A stretch of 64,000 bases of DNA from Chlorobiaceae bacterium. Lineage in GTDB: Bacteria; Bacteroidota; Chlorobiia; Chlorobiales; Chlorobiaceae. This document shows positions 46,233 to 57,281 of this stretch, piece by piece (position 1 is the first letter of the stretch; each line of letters starts with the position of its first letter). The translations under genes were made by a program, and so were the position numbers. The notes under the pieces were generated by a model. The model did no database searches. It was not told the origin of the DNA and saw nothing but the letters and a program-made list of their open reading frames with translations. The stretch is taken from positions 20,306 through 84,305 of the forward strand of contig JAAXXI010000005.1 of NCBI GenBank assembly GCA_013334565.1. Reading direction: 5' to 3'.

Positions 46233-49079
46233 TCAGGCAGGATGGTTCAGCAGCTTTCGCACCGCCGTCACAAGAGCCTTAAGGGTAAACGGTTTCTGGA
46301 TGTAATTAATTTTCCTGTCGAACATATCGGGATAATCGATAACATCCGGAGTATACCCTGACATGAAGAGTGTTTTCAAACGCGGAATGTCGAGCAGAAG
46401 TTTTTTCGCGAGATCGCATCCGTTCATCTTCGGCATGACGACATCGGTCAGCAGAAGGTCGATCTTCTCTGCATAGCTTTCGGCAATGGAAATCGCTTCG
46501 AAAGGTCCTGATGCCGAAAGGACCTTGTACCCGTTCTTCTCGAGCTCAAGCCTGCAGAGATTGAGAATATCGGGCTCATCCTCGACAAGCAGCACGGTTT
46601 CCTTTGCAACGACCTCTTCAGCAGGCTGTTCTTCCTGAAGGTCCGGCTCGAAATAGGTCCCGCTGAACCGGGGAAAATGAATGGTGAAGGTCGTTCCGGA
46701 ACCCGGCTCGCTCTGGCAGTCGATGTACCCGTTATTCTGCCTGACGATGCCGTAGACCGTCGCAAGACCGAGTCCAACCCCTTTTCCCTGTTTGTTGACC
46801 GTGAAGAATGGTTCGAAAATATGGGGTAGGTTCTCATTGTCGATTCCGCAACCCGTATCGGACACCGACAGGGTAATGTAGTCCCCGGGTATTTTTGAAG
46901 ACTGGAAGGGTGCTTCAGTTTGTTTTACGCATTGCCAGCATCCGGTCTGTATCGTGATGGTCCCTGTGCCGGTAATGGCGTTGCGCGCATTGATGCAGAG
47001 ATTGACCAGTATCTGGTCTATCTGTGCGGGATCGACCTTGATGAGCGAACGGTGGCTGTCGGGGATCCAGACCATCGTGATGTTTTCGCCGATGATCCTC
47101 CTCAGCATCACCAGCAGGTTTTCAACCATGGTGTTCAGCTCGACGACAATAGGCATGACCGCCTGTTCCTTGGCAAAAGCGAGAAGCTGGGTGGTAAGAT
47201 CGGACGAACGGTTCACCGCGCTCAGAATGTTCATGAGGTTTCTCTGCAGCATCCCATGTACCGGCTGGAGGGTCATCGCCATTTCAATGTTGCCGAGTAT
47301 CACGCCGAGCATATTGTTGAAGTCATGTGCGATACCCCCTGCAAGCTGCCCGATGAGCTCCATCTTCTGGGACTGGATCAGCAGCGCCTGCATTTCGTTT
47401 CTTGACTGCTCGGCAAACTTGCGGGCAACGATATCCCACGCAATCTCCCCGAGGGAAATGATCCATTTCTCATCATCTTCATCGTAATCGGCTGCTTTGT
47501 TGGCCACCCCGATCAGAGCGACGATTTTCTCTTTCTGCACGATCGGAACGATAAGGGTTCGATAAACCTGGGGATGATTGACGGACCATTCGTTCTTCGG
47601 ATCGGGCGGCTGATTGAAGCTGTTGTTGATCACCGTCCTGCCTTCCCGAAGCGCATCCGCCCAGAATCCGGCACCGATCACCTTCGGATGGGGATTGTCG
47701 TCGTTCGCCCATTTCATATTTTTCTCCACGCTGGTCGAGGCGACCTGAAGAGATTCGCTGGATGAGTCATCCCCGAAGCAATGGAAAAAACCGATCCTGC
47801 TTTCCGTCTGTTTTTCGGCTTCGTCGACGATAACCCGGAGCATGTCATCCATGGAATAGGATTCGGAAAGCTGCAGGATGCGGAGACGGAAAGCCTTGAG
47901 GGTTTCCTGGCGTTTGCGTGTGGTTATATCGAACAGAAGCCCGATCATGCCGTTGATACCATGCCCCAGATAGAGTTTCACATGAACTTCCCCCCAGAAA
48001 AAAGTGCCGTTTTTCCTGAGACACCTGACGACGGAAACTCTTTTCGTGGATTTATCATCATCCGTCAGCATCTCGAGAAAATTTTCGACAGCCGACTGAC
48101 GGTTCTCTTCATGGATGAATTCCGTGAATGAGCGGCCGGTCATCTCATCGGGCGGGAATCCGGATATACTTTCTGAAGCGGGGGATATATAAGTGACGAC
48201 CCCGTCGGAATCGAGGATGAATACCTCTCCTTCGAGCTGTTCAGCTATTGAACGGAACTTCTGCTCGCTTATCGCGAGGGCCTGTTCTATCTCTTTGCGG
48301 TCATGGATATCGGTCCCGATGACAATGAGCATATGGTTCTGCTCGATGACGATACGCCTGCTCTTCAACAGGAACCAGAGGAAATCGGGACCGCCTTTGA
48401 CAAGGATCCTCACTTCGGCGGATTCTTCCGTTCCGTGCATGATCACTTTCTGCATGGACTTTCCAAGCATCCTGCGGTCATCCGGATGAACGAGTTCCAT
48501 CGAATTGACGCCCGTCATCTCGGCGGAAGTTTTTCCGATGAATTTTTCACAGAGATAGGGGTTGAGCGCGAGAATGCGGCCTTTGGTATCGAGCAGGCAG
48601 AATGTCCCCGGCGTGGCATCGATAATAGCCTGGATAAAGAGCCAACCGTGTTCAGCTTCTTTTTCCGCACGCCTGTTCTCGGTGATGTCCTGCGATATGA
48701 GAAGCAGCTTCCCTATAGTGCCGTCATCGGAAGGAACGGGATAAATCGTGGATCGAAAAACATTGCCCTCGTACTCTTCATCGAAAATCAGGCGTTGAGC
48801 CGTCCGGCAAACTTCATCAACCCTTCTTCGCCGGTTGTCAGCGATTTCGGGAAGGCCGATCTCGCCGGTAATAAGAGAAAAAATATTCAGTCCCCTGCAT
48901 GCGTCAGGGGTTCTTGAAAAACGGCGGGCAAATGCGGCATTGCATTCAAGGATGTTTCCATCGGGGTCGATCATGAACACCTTGTCGGGAAAAACATCGA
49001 ACAAACCGAACGGATTGCCGTCCGGACCTTTTATCGGCGAGGATGCAGCGTTTTCTGCAGTTTCCCGGTCGTCCCGCAT
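46233..49079 (-). CDS. hybrid sensor histidine kinase (multi-PAS, GAF, HisKA-type, HATPase, REC)
   Basis: PAS repeats, QLAGGIAHDFNNMLGVILGN H-box, DTGCGIDNENLPHIFEPFFT, C-terminal LLVEDEPDIL...LLTDVVMPKMNG receiver. Confidence 0.95.
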   Translation of the reverse strand: MRDDRETAENAASSPIKGPDGNPFGLFDVFPDKVFMIDPDGNILECNAAFARRFSRTPDACRGLNIFSLITGEIGLPEIADNRRRRVDEVCRTAQRLIFDEEYEGNVFRSTIYPVPSDDGTIGKLLLISQDITENRRAEKEAEHGWLFIQAIIDATPGTFCLLDTKGRILALNPYLCEKFIGKTSAEMTGVNSMELVHPDDRRMLGKSMQKVIMHGTEESAEVRILVKGGPDFLWFLLKSRRIVIEQNHMLIVIGTDIHDRKEIEQALAISEQKFRSIAEQLEGEVFILDSDGVVTYISPASESISGFPPDEMTGRSFTEFIHEENRQSAVENFLEMLTDDDKSTKRVSVVRCLRKNGTFFWGEVHVKLYLGHGINGMIGLLFDITTRKRQETLKAFRLRILQLSESYSMDDMLRVIVDEAEKQTESRIGFFHCFGDDSSSESLQVASTSVEKNMKWANDDNPHPKVIGAGFWADALREGRTVINNSFNQPPDPKNEWSVNHPQVYRTLIVPIVQKEKIVALIGVANKAADYDEDDEKWIISLGEIAWDIVARKFAEQSRNEMQALLIQSQKMELIGQLAGGIAHDFNNMLGVILGNIEMAMTLQPVHGMLQRNLMNILSAVNRSSDLTTQLLAFAKEQAVMPIVVELNTMVENLLVMLRRIIGENITMVWIPDSHRSLIKVDPAQIDQILVNLCINARNAITGTGTITIQTGCWQCVKQTEAPFQSSKIPGDYITLSVSDTGCGIDNENLPHIFEPFFTVNKQGKGVGLGLATVYGIVRQNNGYIDCQSEPGSGTTFTIHFPRFSGTYFEPDLQEEQPAEEVVAKETVLLVEDEPDILNLCRLELEKNGYKVLSASGPFEAISIAESYAEKIDLLLTDVVMPKMNGCDLAKKLLLDIPRLKTLFMSGYTPDVIDYPDMFDRKINYIQKPFTLKALVTAVRKLLNHPA

Positions 49080-49420
49080 GTTTTTCCCCCCTGGTATTCC
49101 CGATGCAGCGAATGAAAATCCGGTTTACAGACTTCAAACCAATGAGTGACAAGGCATCTGTCGGACTGTTTTCCCGGCTGCCCTGGTCAATTATCCGAAA
49201 TAACCACGGCCTCACCGTCAATGGAAGGTCGCAGTTTCCCTTATTATTTTATGAATATAATGCTTAACGAATTATTTCAGTAAGGTTTTCCTTTACAGAG
49301 AACAGCTCGTCACCTCTTCTCCCGGTTTGCATGATGAGGACTTGAAAATGAAAGATTGAATGCCGATTTTTAATGACAGACGGAACAATCACGGCAAAAT
49401 CATTTCAATGGTGACCGATC

Positions 49421-50629
49421 ATGCCGATTACCGAAAAAAAAATGTGCAGTTCCTGCGGACTCTGTTCAATGCAGATCTGGCCTGCAGAAGAAAATATCAG
49501 CAGCTGTGTATTCAGGAACGGCTGGCTCGGCGAAAGGGAAATCAGGCTGTTCGGCAGGGAGAGAAGCCTCGATGATCCGGTCGAAATGCGGTTCGGCATC
49601 ACTTCGGAACGCTTTACCGCTCAACTGAAGAAACCCCTCGAGGGCTCGCAATGGAGCGGCATCATAACCAGGATGGCTGTCCGGGCTTTCGAGGAAAATC
49701 TCGTGGAAGGCGTCGTTACACTCCGCCGCGCCCCCGAGGATCATTTTTTCTCCGTCCCCGTTCTTGCAGACAGCCTCGATGAAATATACAGGACAAGGGG
49801 AAACAAGCCAGTGCTTTCGCCGGTCCTTCGATCCCTTGAAAAGGCCTGGCAGCGCGGCATGAAAAAAATACTGGTGATCGGTGCAGCCTGTCACATCCAC
49901 GCGCTCAGGGATTTCCAGGAGCGGTTCGACTACCTGAAATCCATGGAAATCTTCACGATCGGCATACCCTGCGTCGATAACGTCGCCCGTTCGAAATGGC
50001 GCTGGATCCTCGAACGGATGTCCCGGTCACCACAGACCGCACGCTTTATGGAATTCATGCAGGATTTCAGGATCCATATCGGTCATGCCGACGGCTCTGT
50101 TGAAAAAATCCCGTTTTTCAGCCTACCCCAGGAACTTGCCAACCCGGCGATATTCCCCGCATCCTGCATGAGCTGTTTCGACTACCTCAACAGCCTTGCC
50201 GATATCACGGTCGGCTATATCGGGGCAGAACTGATCGAAGGCGAAAAAATGCAGTGGGTGCTGGTCCGGACACCTGCCGGAAAAAGGCTGAAGGAGCTGA
50301 TTACGGAGGAGCTTGCCCGTTGCCCTGAAACGGGAGAGTGGGAGTGCGGCAAATTTGTCCTGAATGCATCGAAAGGCATCATGGATAATATGGAGCAGAT
50401 AGACCGGGAATACTCAAAAAAGAGAAAAATCCCCGTCTGGCTTGGACAGTTCATGGCGGCCATGCTTCGTCTGAAAGGCCCGAAAGGTATCGGGTTCGCC
50501 CACTATTCCGTGGACTACCACCTCATCAGGCACTATTACTATGTGAAGTTCCGCTTTCCCGAGCTGCTCGACACCCTTGTGCCGCGCCATGTCCCGGTGA
50601 TTCTGTCGGAATACGGCCTACCTCTCTGA
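49421..50629 (+). CDS. bciB: FrhB-family Fe-S protein, likely BciB-type 8-vinyl (proto)chlorophyllide reductase
   Basis: [36 protein letters not shown] resembles BciB/HCAR family Cys motifs. Confidence 0.7.
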   Translation: MPITEKKMCSSCGLCSMQIWPAEENISSCVFRNGWLGEREIRLFGRERSLDDPVEMRFGITSERFTAQLKKPLEGSQWSGIITRMAVRAFEENLVEGVVTLRRAPEDHFFSVPVLADSLDEIYRTRGNKPVLSPVLRSLEKAWQRGMKKILVIGAACHIHALRDFQERFDYLKSMEIFTIGIPCVDNVARSKWRWILERMSRSPQTARFMEFMQDFRIHIGHADGSVEKIPFFSLPQELANPAIFPASCMSCFDYLNSLADITVGYIGAELIEGEKMQWVLVRTPAGKRLKELITEELARCPETGEWECGKFVLNASKGIMDNMEQIDREYSKKRKIPVWLGQFMAAMLRLKGPKGIGFAHYSVDYHLIRHYYYVKFRFPELLDTLVPRHVPVILSEYGLPL

Positions 50630-50643
50630 AAAAGAGGAGTGCC

Positions 50644-51432
50644 TCAGGAAAAAAAGTCCCTTTTCCGGAAGGGTGATAACAGGAACCGGCCGATCATTTT
50701 CGATTTCGTAAGCCAGCGTATCCTCGGTGACTGTTCTTTCGATGAAAGCATCTCTTCGCAGAGAAAAGCCGTAACCGTATCGACATCGTCGGCAACAATA
50801 TTGAAAAATTTCCTGTTTTTCAGGCTTTCCGGCGAACCGTCGGCCACGGTTTTGAGCAGCATGTCGGTCACCACCATGCCGGGGCTGATCGTACCGACCT
50901 GAACACTGCTGTTCCGGGCTTCATGGGCGAATGAGCGGGTAAAATAGGTGAGGGCGCTTTTCGATGTGCCGTAAGCCGTCAGACCGTCAAGCATGAAGCC
51001 GTCGCTGCCGAGCCCTTCCATGTTGAATATCTTCCCGCTCCCCTGCCGTTGCATCTCCCTGAAGGGAATGACGGTCCCGTAAATGAGGCCACGGATGTTC
51101 GTGTCGATGACACGGTCGATCTCTGCCGGATCAACGTCCCAGATATTGCGTTTGTCATGGCTGATCCCCGCATTGTTGACCCAGATATCGACCCTGCCGA
51201 AATGCCTCCGGGCTTCTTCATACAGAAACGCGATCCCTTCTTTCGTGCTGATGTCGGCGGGAACGCCAGCCACCCGGCCATTGAAACCGGCAAACTGATC
51301 CAGTGCTTTCCGGGTACTTTCCGGAGTGCTGCCGTTCACTACGACACTGCACTGCCTTTCAAGAAACCGTTTTGCAAGACCTAAACCGATCCCCCTGCTG
51401 CTCCCCGTAATGACTACAACCAAGTTCTGCAT
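50644..51432 (-). CDS. short-chain dehydrogenase/reductase
   Basis: VVVITGSSRGIGLGLAKRF, NNAGISHDK, YGTSKSAL. Confidence 0.93.
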   Translation of the reverse strand: MQNLVVVITGSSRGIGLGLAKRFLERQCSVVVNGSTPESTRKALDQFAGFNGRVAGVPADISTKEGIAFLYEEARRHFGRVDIWVNNAGISHDKRNIWDVDPAEIDRVIDTNIRGLIYGTVIPFREMQRQGSGKIFNMEGLGSDGFMLDGLTAYGTSKSALTYFTRSFAHEARNSSVQVGTISPGMVVTDMLLKTVADGSPESLKNRKFFNIVADDVDTVTAFLCEEMLSSKEQSPRIRWLTKSKMIGRFLLSPFRKRDFFS

Positions 51433-51525
51433 GTTTCAGAATTTGCCATCCATATTTTCAATACTGGGTATCTGCTGATAATACGTAAAAATATCCATCA
51501 TGGCCCCGAAGGACAGGGCCCGCTG

Positions 51526-51771
51526 TCAGGACTTTTCAGACGCGGGTTCCTGCCCGCTGTTCCTTGCAGCAGGAGGTCCGGAAGCTTTTTCCCTGGTATC
51601 GGGACCCTCGACAGCTTTATGGAACTCGTTTTCAAGATCCGCCTGCGCTTTCTTGAACTCCCGCATACCCCGACCAAGCCCCCGTGCAAGTTCAGGCAGT
51701 TTCGAAGGACCGAAAAACAGGAGGATGACAAAAAGAATAAGCAGAAGTTCCTGCCCGCCTAATCCGAACAT
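51526..51771 (-). CDS. tatA: Sec-independent translocase TatA/E
   Basis: [42 protein letters not shown]. Confidence 0.93.
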   Translation of the reverse strand: MFGLGGQELLLILFVILLFFGPSKLPELARGLGRGMREFKKAQADLENEFHKAVEGPDTREKASGPPAARNSGQEPASEKS

Positions 51772-52059
51772 AATGATAGCTCCTTTTGAAATAATCGTTC
51801 TGTGTGTTCTGGAATCAATGCGATCAAAATGCCGTGCCCGGCACATGTCCGTACCGGCTGATCGCTCTCTTTCATGGTAACCGCCCTCCTGTGCTCATGT
51901 CTGTCAGGAAAGTCAGGAGCGGGCAACGAAGAAGAAGTGAAACATACCAATCTTCACGATATTCCGGAAACCGGTTCTTTCTTCTATACGTCTGAAAAAG
52001 AGAGAATCTTTCAGCGACGGGCAAAACAGCTCCGGCAACAGAGCGTAATCTTCAAAAAT

Positions 52060-52581
52060 TCAGGGACGCGCCCTGACATAACGGATTTTTGCCGTATCGA
52101 AACCAAGTGAAGCGGCCTTGGCCACCAGCTCCCTGAGCAGGACCGGGTCCATTTCCGGACTCTTCGACAGGATCCAGAAATAGGATTTGTCGCGGCCGCA
52201 GACCATTGCCCAGCTGTACTGTTCCCTGTCGAGGGCGATAACATTGTAGCTGGCATAGAAAGGGCCGAAAAAAGAGACCTTCAGCGCACCCCGGTCGGTT
52301 TGCCGGTCATCGAGGAACGAAGCCCTGCCTTCGATGTTTTTCCATTCCTTTTTCTTTGCGTCATAGCCACGGTTGACGACTTTGACACTGCCGTCCGGCG
52401 CCAGCGAATAAGTCGCCGATACGGGTTCAAGCTCTTTTTCGAAACGGTTGTCGAGACGGGCGATTTCATACCAGGTACCGAGGTATCGCTCAAGCGAAAA
52501 ATCGCCGACGACACTCAGGCCCTGCGGCACTCCGGTACATCCCGCAAGCAGGCAGAACAAAAACATGAACAATTTTTTCAT
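52060..52581 (-). CDS. lipocalin family lipoprotein (Blc-like)
   Basis: lipobox CLLAGC; LERYLGTWYEIARLDNRFEKEL; Blc C-terminal FWILSKSPEMD. Confidence 0.93.
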   Translation of the reverse strand: MKKLFMFLFCLLAGCTGVPQGLSVVGDFSLERYLGTWYEIARLDNRFEKELEPVSATYSLAPDGSVKVVNRGYDAKKKEWKNIEGRASFLDDRQTDRGALKVSFFGPFYASYNVIALDREQYSWAMVCGRDKSYFWILSKSPEMDPVLLRELVAKAASLGFDTAKIRYVRARP

Positions 52582-52722
52582 ATCGGGGTGTTGTTTGCTG
52601 TTAGAAATACATGATGGAAATTATCCCGGGCTCCCCATAGCGAACAAAAGAATCGGCATAATGTTCACCCTGAGATAGTTCATGTTGCCTACATTGCCGG
52701 AGCGCCCTCCCCCTTTCGGACT

Positions 52723-53589
52723 TCAATCGAAAACAACGGTCTTTTTGCCGTTCACAAGGATTCTGTTGTTCGCGTGAAGGCGCAAAGCCTTTGCAAGGAC
52801 AAGCCGTTCGAGATCGCGTCCTTTCCTGATGAGGTCTTCAAGCGTATCCTTATGGGTCACCCTGATGATATCCTGTTCGATGATCGGACCCTCGTCGAGG
52901 TCTTCGGTAACATAGTGGCTTGTCGCCCCTATGATTTTCACACCCCGCTCGTATGCCTGCCTGTAAGGATTGCCGCCAACAAAGGCAGGAAGAAAAGAGT
53001 GATGAATGTTGATAATTCCCGAGGGATACATCCCGACAAACCTGGGCGAAAGTATCTGCATGTAACGGGCGAGGATAACCGTATCGATACGCATGTCGGA
53101 AAGGAGTTCCATCTGCCTCTCTTCCATTTCATGCTTGTTCAGGGCTGTGACGGGAAAAACACGGAATGGTATGCCGTACCGGGCTGCAAGATCGGAAAGG
53201 TCGGAATGATTTGAAACGATCAGGGGAATATCGATCGGAAACTCACCGATGCTGTGCCGCCACAAGATCTCCTGCAGGCAATGATCGTAGCGGGAAACAA
53301 AAACAGCAACCCTCGTCCTGCTGCCGGAAGGCCTGAGAATCCAAGTAGCATTGAAATCTTCGGCTGCCGGACGGAAGGCATCCCGGATTTCTTCAAATGA
53401 GCCGTTGTCTGACGGAATATTCCATGCAACCCTGATGAAAAATGTTTTCCCGGCAGGATCGACATGCTCGTCGAGGTCGAGAATGTTGCCCTCCCTTTCA
53501 TAGATAAATCTTGAAATGGTCGAAACAAGTCCGGGACGGTCCGGACAGGTCAAGAGCAGGATTAATCCGGTGTTATTTTTTTCTTTCAA
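52723..53589 (-). CDS. purU: formyltetrahydrofolate deformylase
   Basis: ACT-like N-terminus LLLTCPDRPGLVSTIS; INIHHSFLPAFVGGNPYRQAYERGVKIIGATSHYVTEDLDEGPIIEQD. Confidence 0.95.
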   Translation of the reverse strand: MKEKNNTGLILLLTCPDRPGLVSTISRFIYEREGNILDLDEHVDPAGKTFFIRVAWNIPSDNGSFEEIRDAFRPAAEDFNATWILRPSGSRTRVAVFVSRYDHCLQEILWRHSIGEFPIDIPLIVSNHSDLSDLAARYGIPFRVFPVTALNKHEMEERQMELLSDMRIDTVILARYMQILSPRFVGMYPSGIINIHHSFLPAFVGGNPYRQAYERGVKIIGATSHYVTEDLDEGPIIEQDIIRVTHKDTLEDLIRKGRDLERLVLAKALRLHANNRILVNGKKTVVFD

Positions 53590-53842
53590 TTTTCAGCTGT
53601 TCAGAATTGCAGTTACGTCAACCGAAGCGGTTTTTGTTTGCACCTCGGGAATTTAATATATTTTGCTGGGCGCGGGCTGCAGCATGCTGCAGCATTACAA
53701 CAGTACCATGTTGAAACGAAGCCGGCGATAGCGAATCGCTTCATTCTGCCGAAGAAATCCGGCATATTTTTTAAATCTGCAGATTTCTTTCATTTTTTTT
53801 TCCCGGATCCTCAACAGTTTTTATCAAATCATTCCATTCAAT

Positions 53843-55423
53843 TTGCAAGCCTGTATGCAGGTCGGTAAAACCTCAACGCCACTCTCCCGGGAAAAAGAAA
53901 CCTTCTGGTTGACAGCCGCTCTCCTTGTACTTATTCTTTTCAGTTTTTTCCTGAATCTCGGAACCGTGCCCCTGTTCGATATCGATGAAGGTGTATTCTG
54001 CGAAGCGACGAGGGAAATGGCCGTCAATAAAAATTATATAACCACTTTTTTCAACGGTGCACTTCGTTTCGACAAGCCGATCCTATTTTACTGGCTCCAG
54101 CTTGGTTCCATTAAACTTCTCGGTCAGAATGAATTCGCTTTCCGGCTGCCGTCCGCAATTGCCGGATCTGCATGGGCATTATCTGTTTTCTTTTTCATGC
54201 GCAGGGAAATCGGAAACCGCACGGCATTTCTCGCTTCCGCAATCATGGTGCTCTCCCTTCAGATCACCGTTATAGCAAAAGCATCCCTGTCAGACGCTGT
54301 TCTGAACTGTTTTATCGCCCTTTCCATGCTTTCGCTGCTTCGCCATTATACCACAGGATCGAAACATTCGCTTCTGATTGTTTTCGGCGCTGCCGCACTG
54401 GGCATGCTTACCAAAGGCCCTATCGCCGTCATGATACCGGTTGCCGTCTCTTTCCTGTTCTCTCTGTGGGAAGGGACATTGAAGTCATGGTTCAAAATGG
54501 TTTTCTATCCCCCGGGCATTGTTCTCTTCCTCTGTATCGCCTTGCCATGGTACATTCTGGAATACCGGGAACAGGGAATGGCATTTATTGAAGGATTTTT
54601 TGTAAAACATAATTACACGCGATTCAGTTCAACGCTCGAAGGCCGTTCAGGCTCCTTTTTCTATTACCTGCCGGTACTGATTGTTGGCATGATGCCATTC
54701 ACTGGTTTGCTGATCTCGGCAATCCTCAACATCAGGACTCTTCTTACCGAGAAAATCAACAGGTTTCTTTTTATCTGGTTTGCGCTGGTATTTGTTTTTT
54801 TCTCCTTCTCAGGTACAAAACTTCATCATTACATCATCTATGGCTATACCCCGCTTTTCATTCTGATGGCGAGGTCATTCCCCTTGGACCGCAATCCCAG
54901 GCTTTCAGTGGTCTGGCCGACCATTTTTTTCGCATTCATCGCACTGCTGCCTTTGATCATACCGGAAGCGATGCACCTGATAAAATTCGGATATTTCACC
55001 TATGTCCTCCAAGCCGCAGCCGGCCTCATCGGGCATGCTCATGTAGTCCTCACCGTCACGGCCGCATTGCTCGTCATCATTATCCAGTTTTTGCCGAAAC
55101 TTTCTCCTCCTGCCAAACTCTTGGCAACGGGAGTTGTATTTATTCTTTTTGTCAATCTTTATCTGTTTCCGCTCGCCGGAAAATTACTTCAGGAACCAGT
55201 GAAAGAAGCGGCCCTGCTTTCAAAAAAAGAAGGGTACAAAACCATCCTCTGGAGAGTGAGACAACCCTCATTTTTGGTATATTCGGAATCGCTTGCCGAA
55301 ATGCGGGATCCGTTGCCAGGTGAAATTGTACTCACGACTGCTGACGAACTTGTAAAAACCGGAAAAAAAGTCGTCTTACTTTACAGCAAGTATGGCATTG
55401 TACTTGCGAAAATCATGAACTGA
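53843..55423 (+). CDS. GT39/ArnT-like glycosyltransferase
   Basis: multi-TM; PLFDIDEGVFCEATREMAVNKNYITTFFNGALRFDKPILFYWLQ. Confidence 0.9.
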   Translation: MQACMQVGKTSTPLSREKETFWLTAALLVLILFSFFLNLGTVPLFDIDEGVFCEATREMAVNKNYITTFFNGALRFDKPILFYWLQLGSIKLLGQNEFAFRLPSAIAGSAWALSVFFFMRREIGNRTAFLASAIMVLSLQITVIAKASLSDAVLNCFIALSMLSLLRHYTTGSKHSLLIVFGAAALGMLTKGPIAVMIPVAVSFLFSLWEGTLKSWFKMVFYPPGIVLFLCIALPWYILEYREQGMAFIEGFFVKHNYTRFSSTLEGRSGSFFYYLPVLIVGMMPFTGLLISAILNIRTLLTEKINRFLFIWFALVFVFFSFSGTKLHHYIIYGYTPLFILMARSFPLDRNPRLSVVWPTIFFAFIALLPLIIPEAMHLIKFGYFTYVLQAAAGLIGHAHVVLTVTAALLVIIIQFLPKLSPPAKLLATGVVFILFVNLYLFPLAGKLLQEPVKEAALLSKKEGYKTILWRVRQPSFLVYSESLAEMRDPLPGEIVLTTADELVKTGKKVVLLYSKYGIVLAKIMN

Positions 55424-55436
55424 TGCCGTTGAAAAC

Positions 55437-56369
55437 ATGAAACTGTCCGTTGTCATTCCGGTCATGAACGAGACGGGAAACATAAAACCTCTTTTTACAT
55501 CTCTTGCCGCGGCTCTTGGCGGTATAGAGCACGAAATTGTTCTGGTCGATGACGGTTCGACCGACAACACCATTGCAGAAATACAGGCCAATGCTCCTGC
55601 CAACGCAAGGCTCGTGATCCTGAACAAGAATTACGGCCAGACGACCGCCATGGCTGCGGGTATCGATCACGCCAGGGGAGAACTGATCGCCACAATCGAC
55701 GGCGACCTGCAGAACGACCCGTCGGATATTCCGATGATGATGCAGCACCTGTACGACAACGACCTCGATGTGGTTGCAGGGCGGCGGAAAGGCAGGCAGG
55801 ACGGCGTCATCCTGAGAAAAATACCAAGCAGGATTGCCAATGCCATTATCAGGAGCCTGACCGGGGTTCATATTCACGATTACGGATGTACCCTGAAGAT
55901 CTTTAAAACCGAAGTGGCAAAAAATCTCGGCCTTTATGGAGAACTTCACCGTTTCATTCCCGTCCTGGTACACCTGTACGGCGCAAAAATGGAAGAGGTG
56001 GAAGTCCGTCACCACGCGAGGCAGTTCGGCAGCTCGAAATACGGCATCGACAGGACCTTCAAAGTCCTGAGCGACCTGCTCTTCATGCTCTTTTTCCAGA
56101 AATACAGCCAGAAACCCATGCATCTGTTCGGTTCGCTCGGGTTTCTTTCCCTGTTTCTCGGCATCGGTATGAACTGCTACCTGCTTGCCCTGAAAATAGC
56201 AGGCGAAAAGGTAGGAGGCAGGCCGATGCTCTCGCTCGGTATCATTCTCACGTTCATCGGCATCCAGCTTATCACGACAGGCTTCATTGCAGAATTCATC
56301 ATGCGGACCTACTACGAATCACAGAACAAAAAAACGTATATCGTCAGGAAGATCGTTGACAAAAAATAA
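55437..56369 (+). CDS. family 2 glycosyltransferase (polyprenyl-phosphate sugar synthase-like)
   Basis: LSVVIPVMNETGNIKPL, LVDDGSTDNT, DGDLQNDPSDIP, two C-terminal TMs. Confidence 0.94.
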   Translation: MKLSVVIPVMNETGNIKPLFTSLAAALGGIEHEIVLVDDGSTDNTIAEIQANAPANARLVILNKNYGQTTAMAAGIDHARGELIATIDGDLQNDPSDIPMMMQHLYDNDLDVVAGRRKGRQDGVILRKIPSRIANAIIRSLTGVHIHDYGCTLKIFKTEVAKNLGLYGELHRFIPVLVHLYGAKMEEVEVRHHARQFGSSKYGIDRTFKVLSDLLFMLFFQKYSQKPMHLFGSLGFLSLFLGIGMNCYLLALKIAGEKVGGRPMLSLGIILTFIGIQLITTGFIAEFIMRTYYESQNKKTYIVRKIVDKK

Positions 56370-57267
56370 ATCCCGCAACATAAAAGGGCTCAAGCTTGTA
56401 AAACCGCTCCTGCAGCTTCTCGTGTCCGTCATCGCCCTCTGCCTCGTGCTGGCAAAAACCGATCTGGGCAAGCTGGTGTCGATCATGAGAAGCGCCAACC
56501 CCTGGTACATCCTCGTATCCATCGTTTTTTTCAATATCTCGAAGCTGTTCAACGCAATACGGCTCAACAGGTTTTTCAGGCTGATCGGCATAAAACTTTC
56601 CTTTATCTACAATATCAAGCTGTATTATCTGGGCATGTTTTACAACCTTTTCCTTCCGGGTGGCGTCGGGGGGGACGGTTACAAAATTTACGTGCTGCAG
56701 AAAAACCATGGCCTGAAAACGATCAATGTCTTTCATGCCGTATTCTGGGACAGGCTGAGCGGCATTTTCGCCCTTGTCTTCCTTTCCACAATATTGCTCC
56801 TCCCAAGCAGTTTCGCCTTACGGTTCCCCGGACTCGTGCCCTTTGCGTGGCTCCAGATCATCCTGGTCTATCCTGTCGCGCTGATCGTAAACCGCATATT
56901 CTACCGCCAGTTCATGGAGGTATTCGCCCTCGCGACCGTGGAATCGCTCCTGGTGCAGGCAACCCAGGTCATTTCGGCTTATTTCATTCTGCTCGCCCTT
57001 GCACATCACGGCAACATCATCGATTATCTGACGATTTTCCTGATATCGACCGTCGCGACCATCATTCCCATTACGGTCGGCGGGGCCGGAACAAGGGAGG
57101 TCACTTTTTTCTTCCTGCTGAACCTGCTGCACCTCGAAACCGGTCCCGGAATAGCTCTTTCCCTGATTTTCTTCGCAATATCCGCCCTCTCTTCGCTTGC
57201 CGGGATTCTGAGCCGGATCCGGCACGAAAAAAGCGCTGCCGTCTTCCCTGAAACCGAATTGCAGTAA
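56356..57267 (+). CDS. lysylphosphatidylglycerol synthase TM-region/flippase-like (UPF0104) protein
   Basis: polytopic, LFLPGGVGGDGYKIY, PITVGGAGTREVTFFFLL; probable TTG start overlapping the upstream GT2 gene. Confidence 0.82.
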   Translation: MTKNKSRNIKGLKLVKPLLQLLVSVIALCLVLAKTDLGKLVSIMRSANPWYILVSIVFFNISKLFNAIRLNRFFRLIGIKLSFIYNIKLYYLGMFYNLFLPGGVGGDGYKIYVLQKNHGLKTINVFHAVFWDRLSGIFALVFLSTILLLPSSFALRFPGLVPFAWLQIILVYPVALIVNRIFYRQFMEVFALATVESLLVQATQVISAYFILLALAHHGNIIDYLTIFLISTVATIIPITVGGAGTREVTFFFLLNLLHLETGPGIALSLIFFAISALSSLAGILSRIRHEKSAAVFPETELQ

Positions 57268-57281
57268 CTGCGCCCGGCTCT

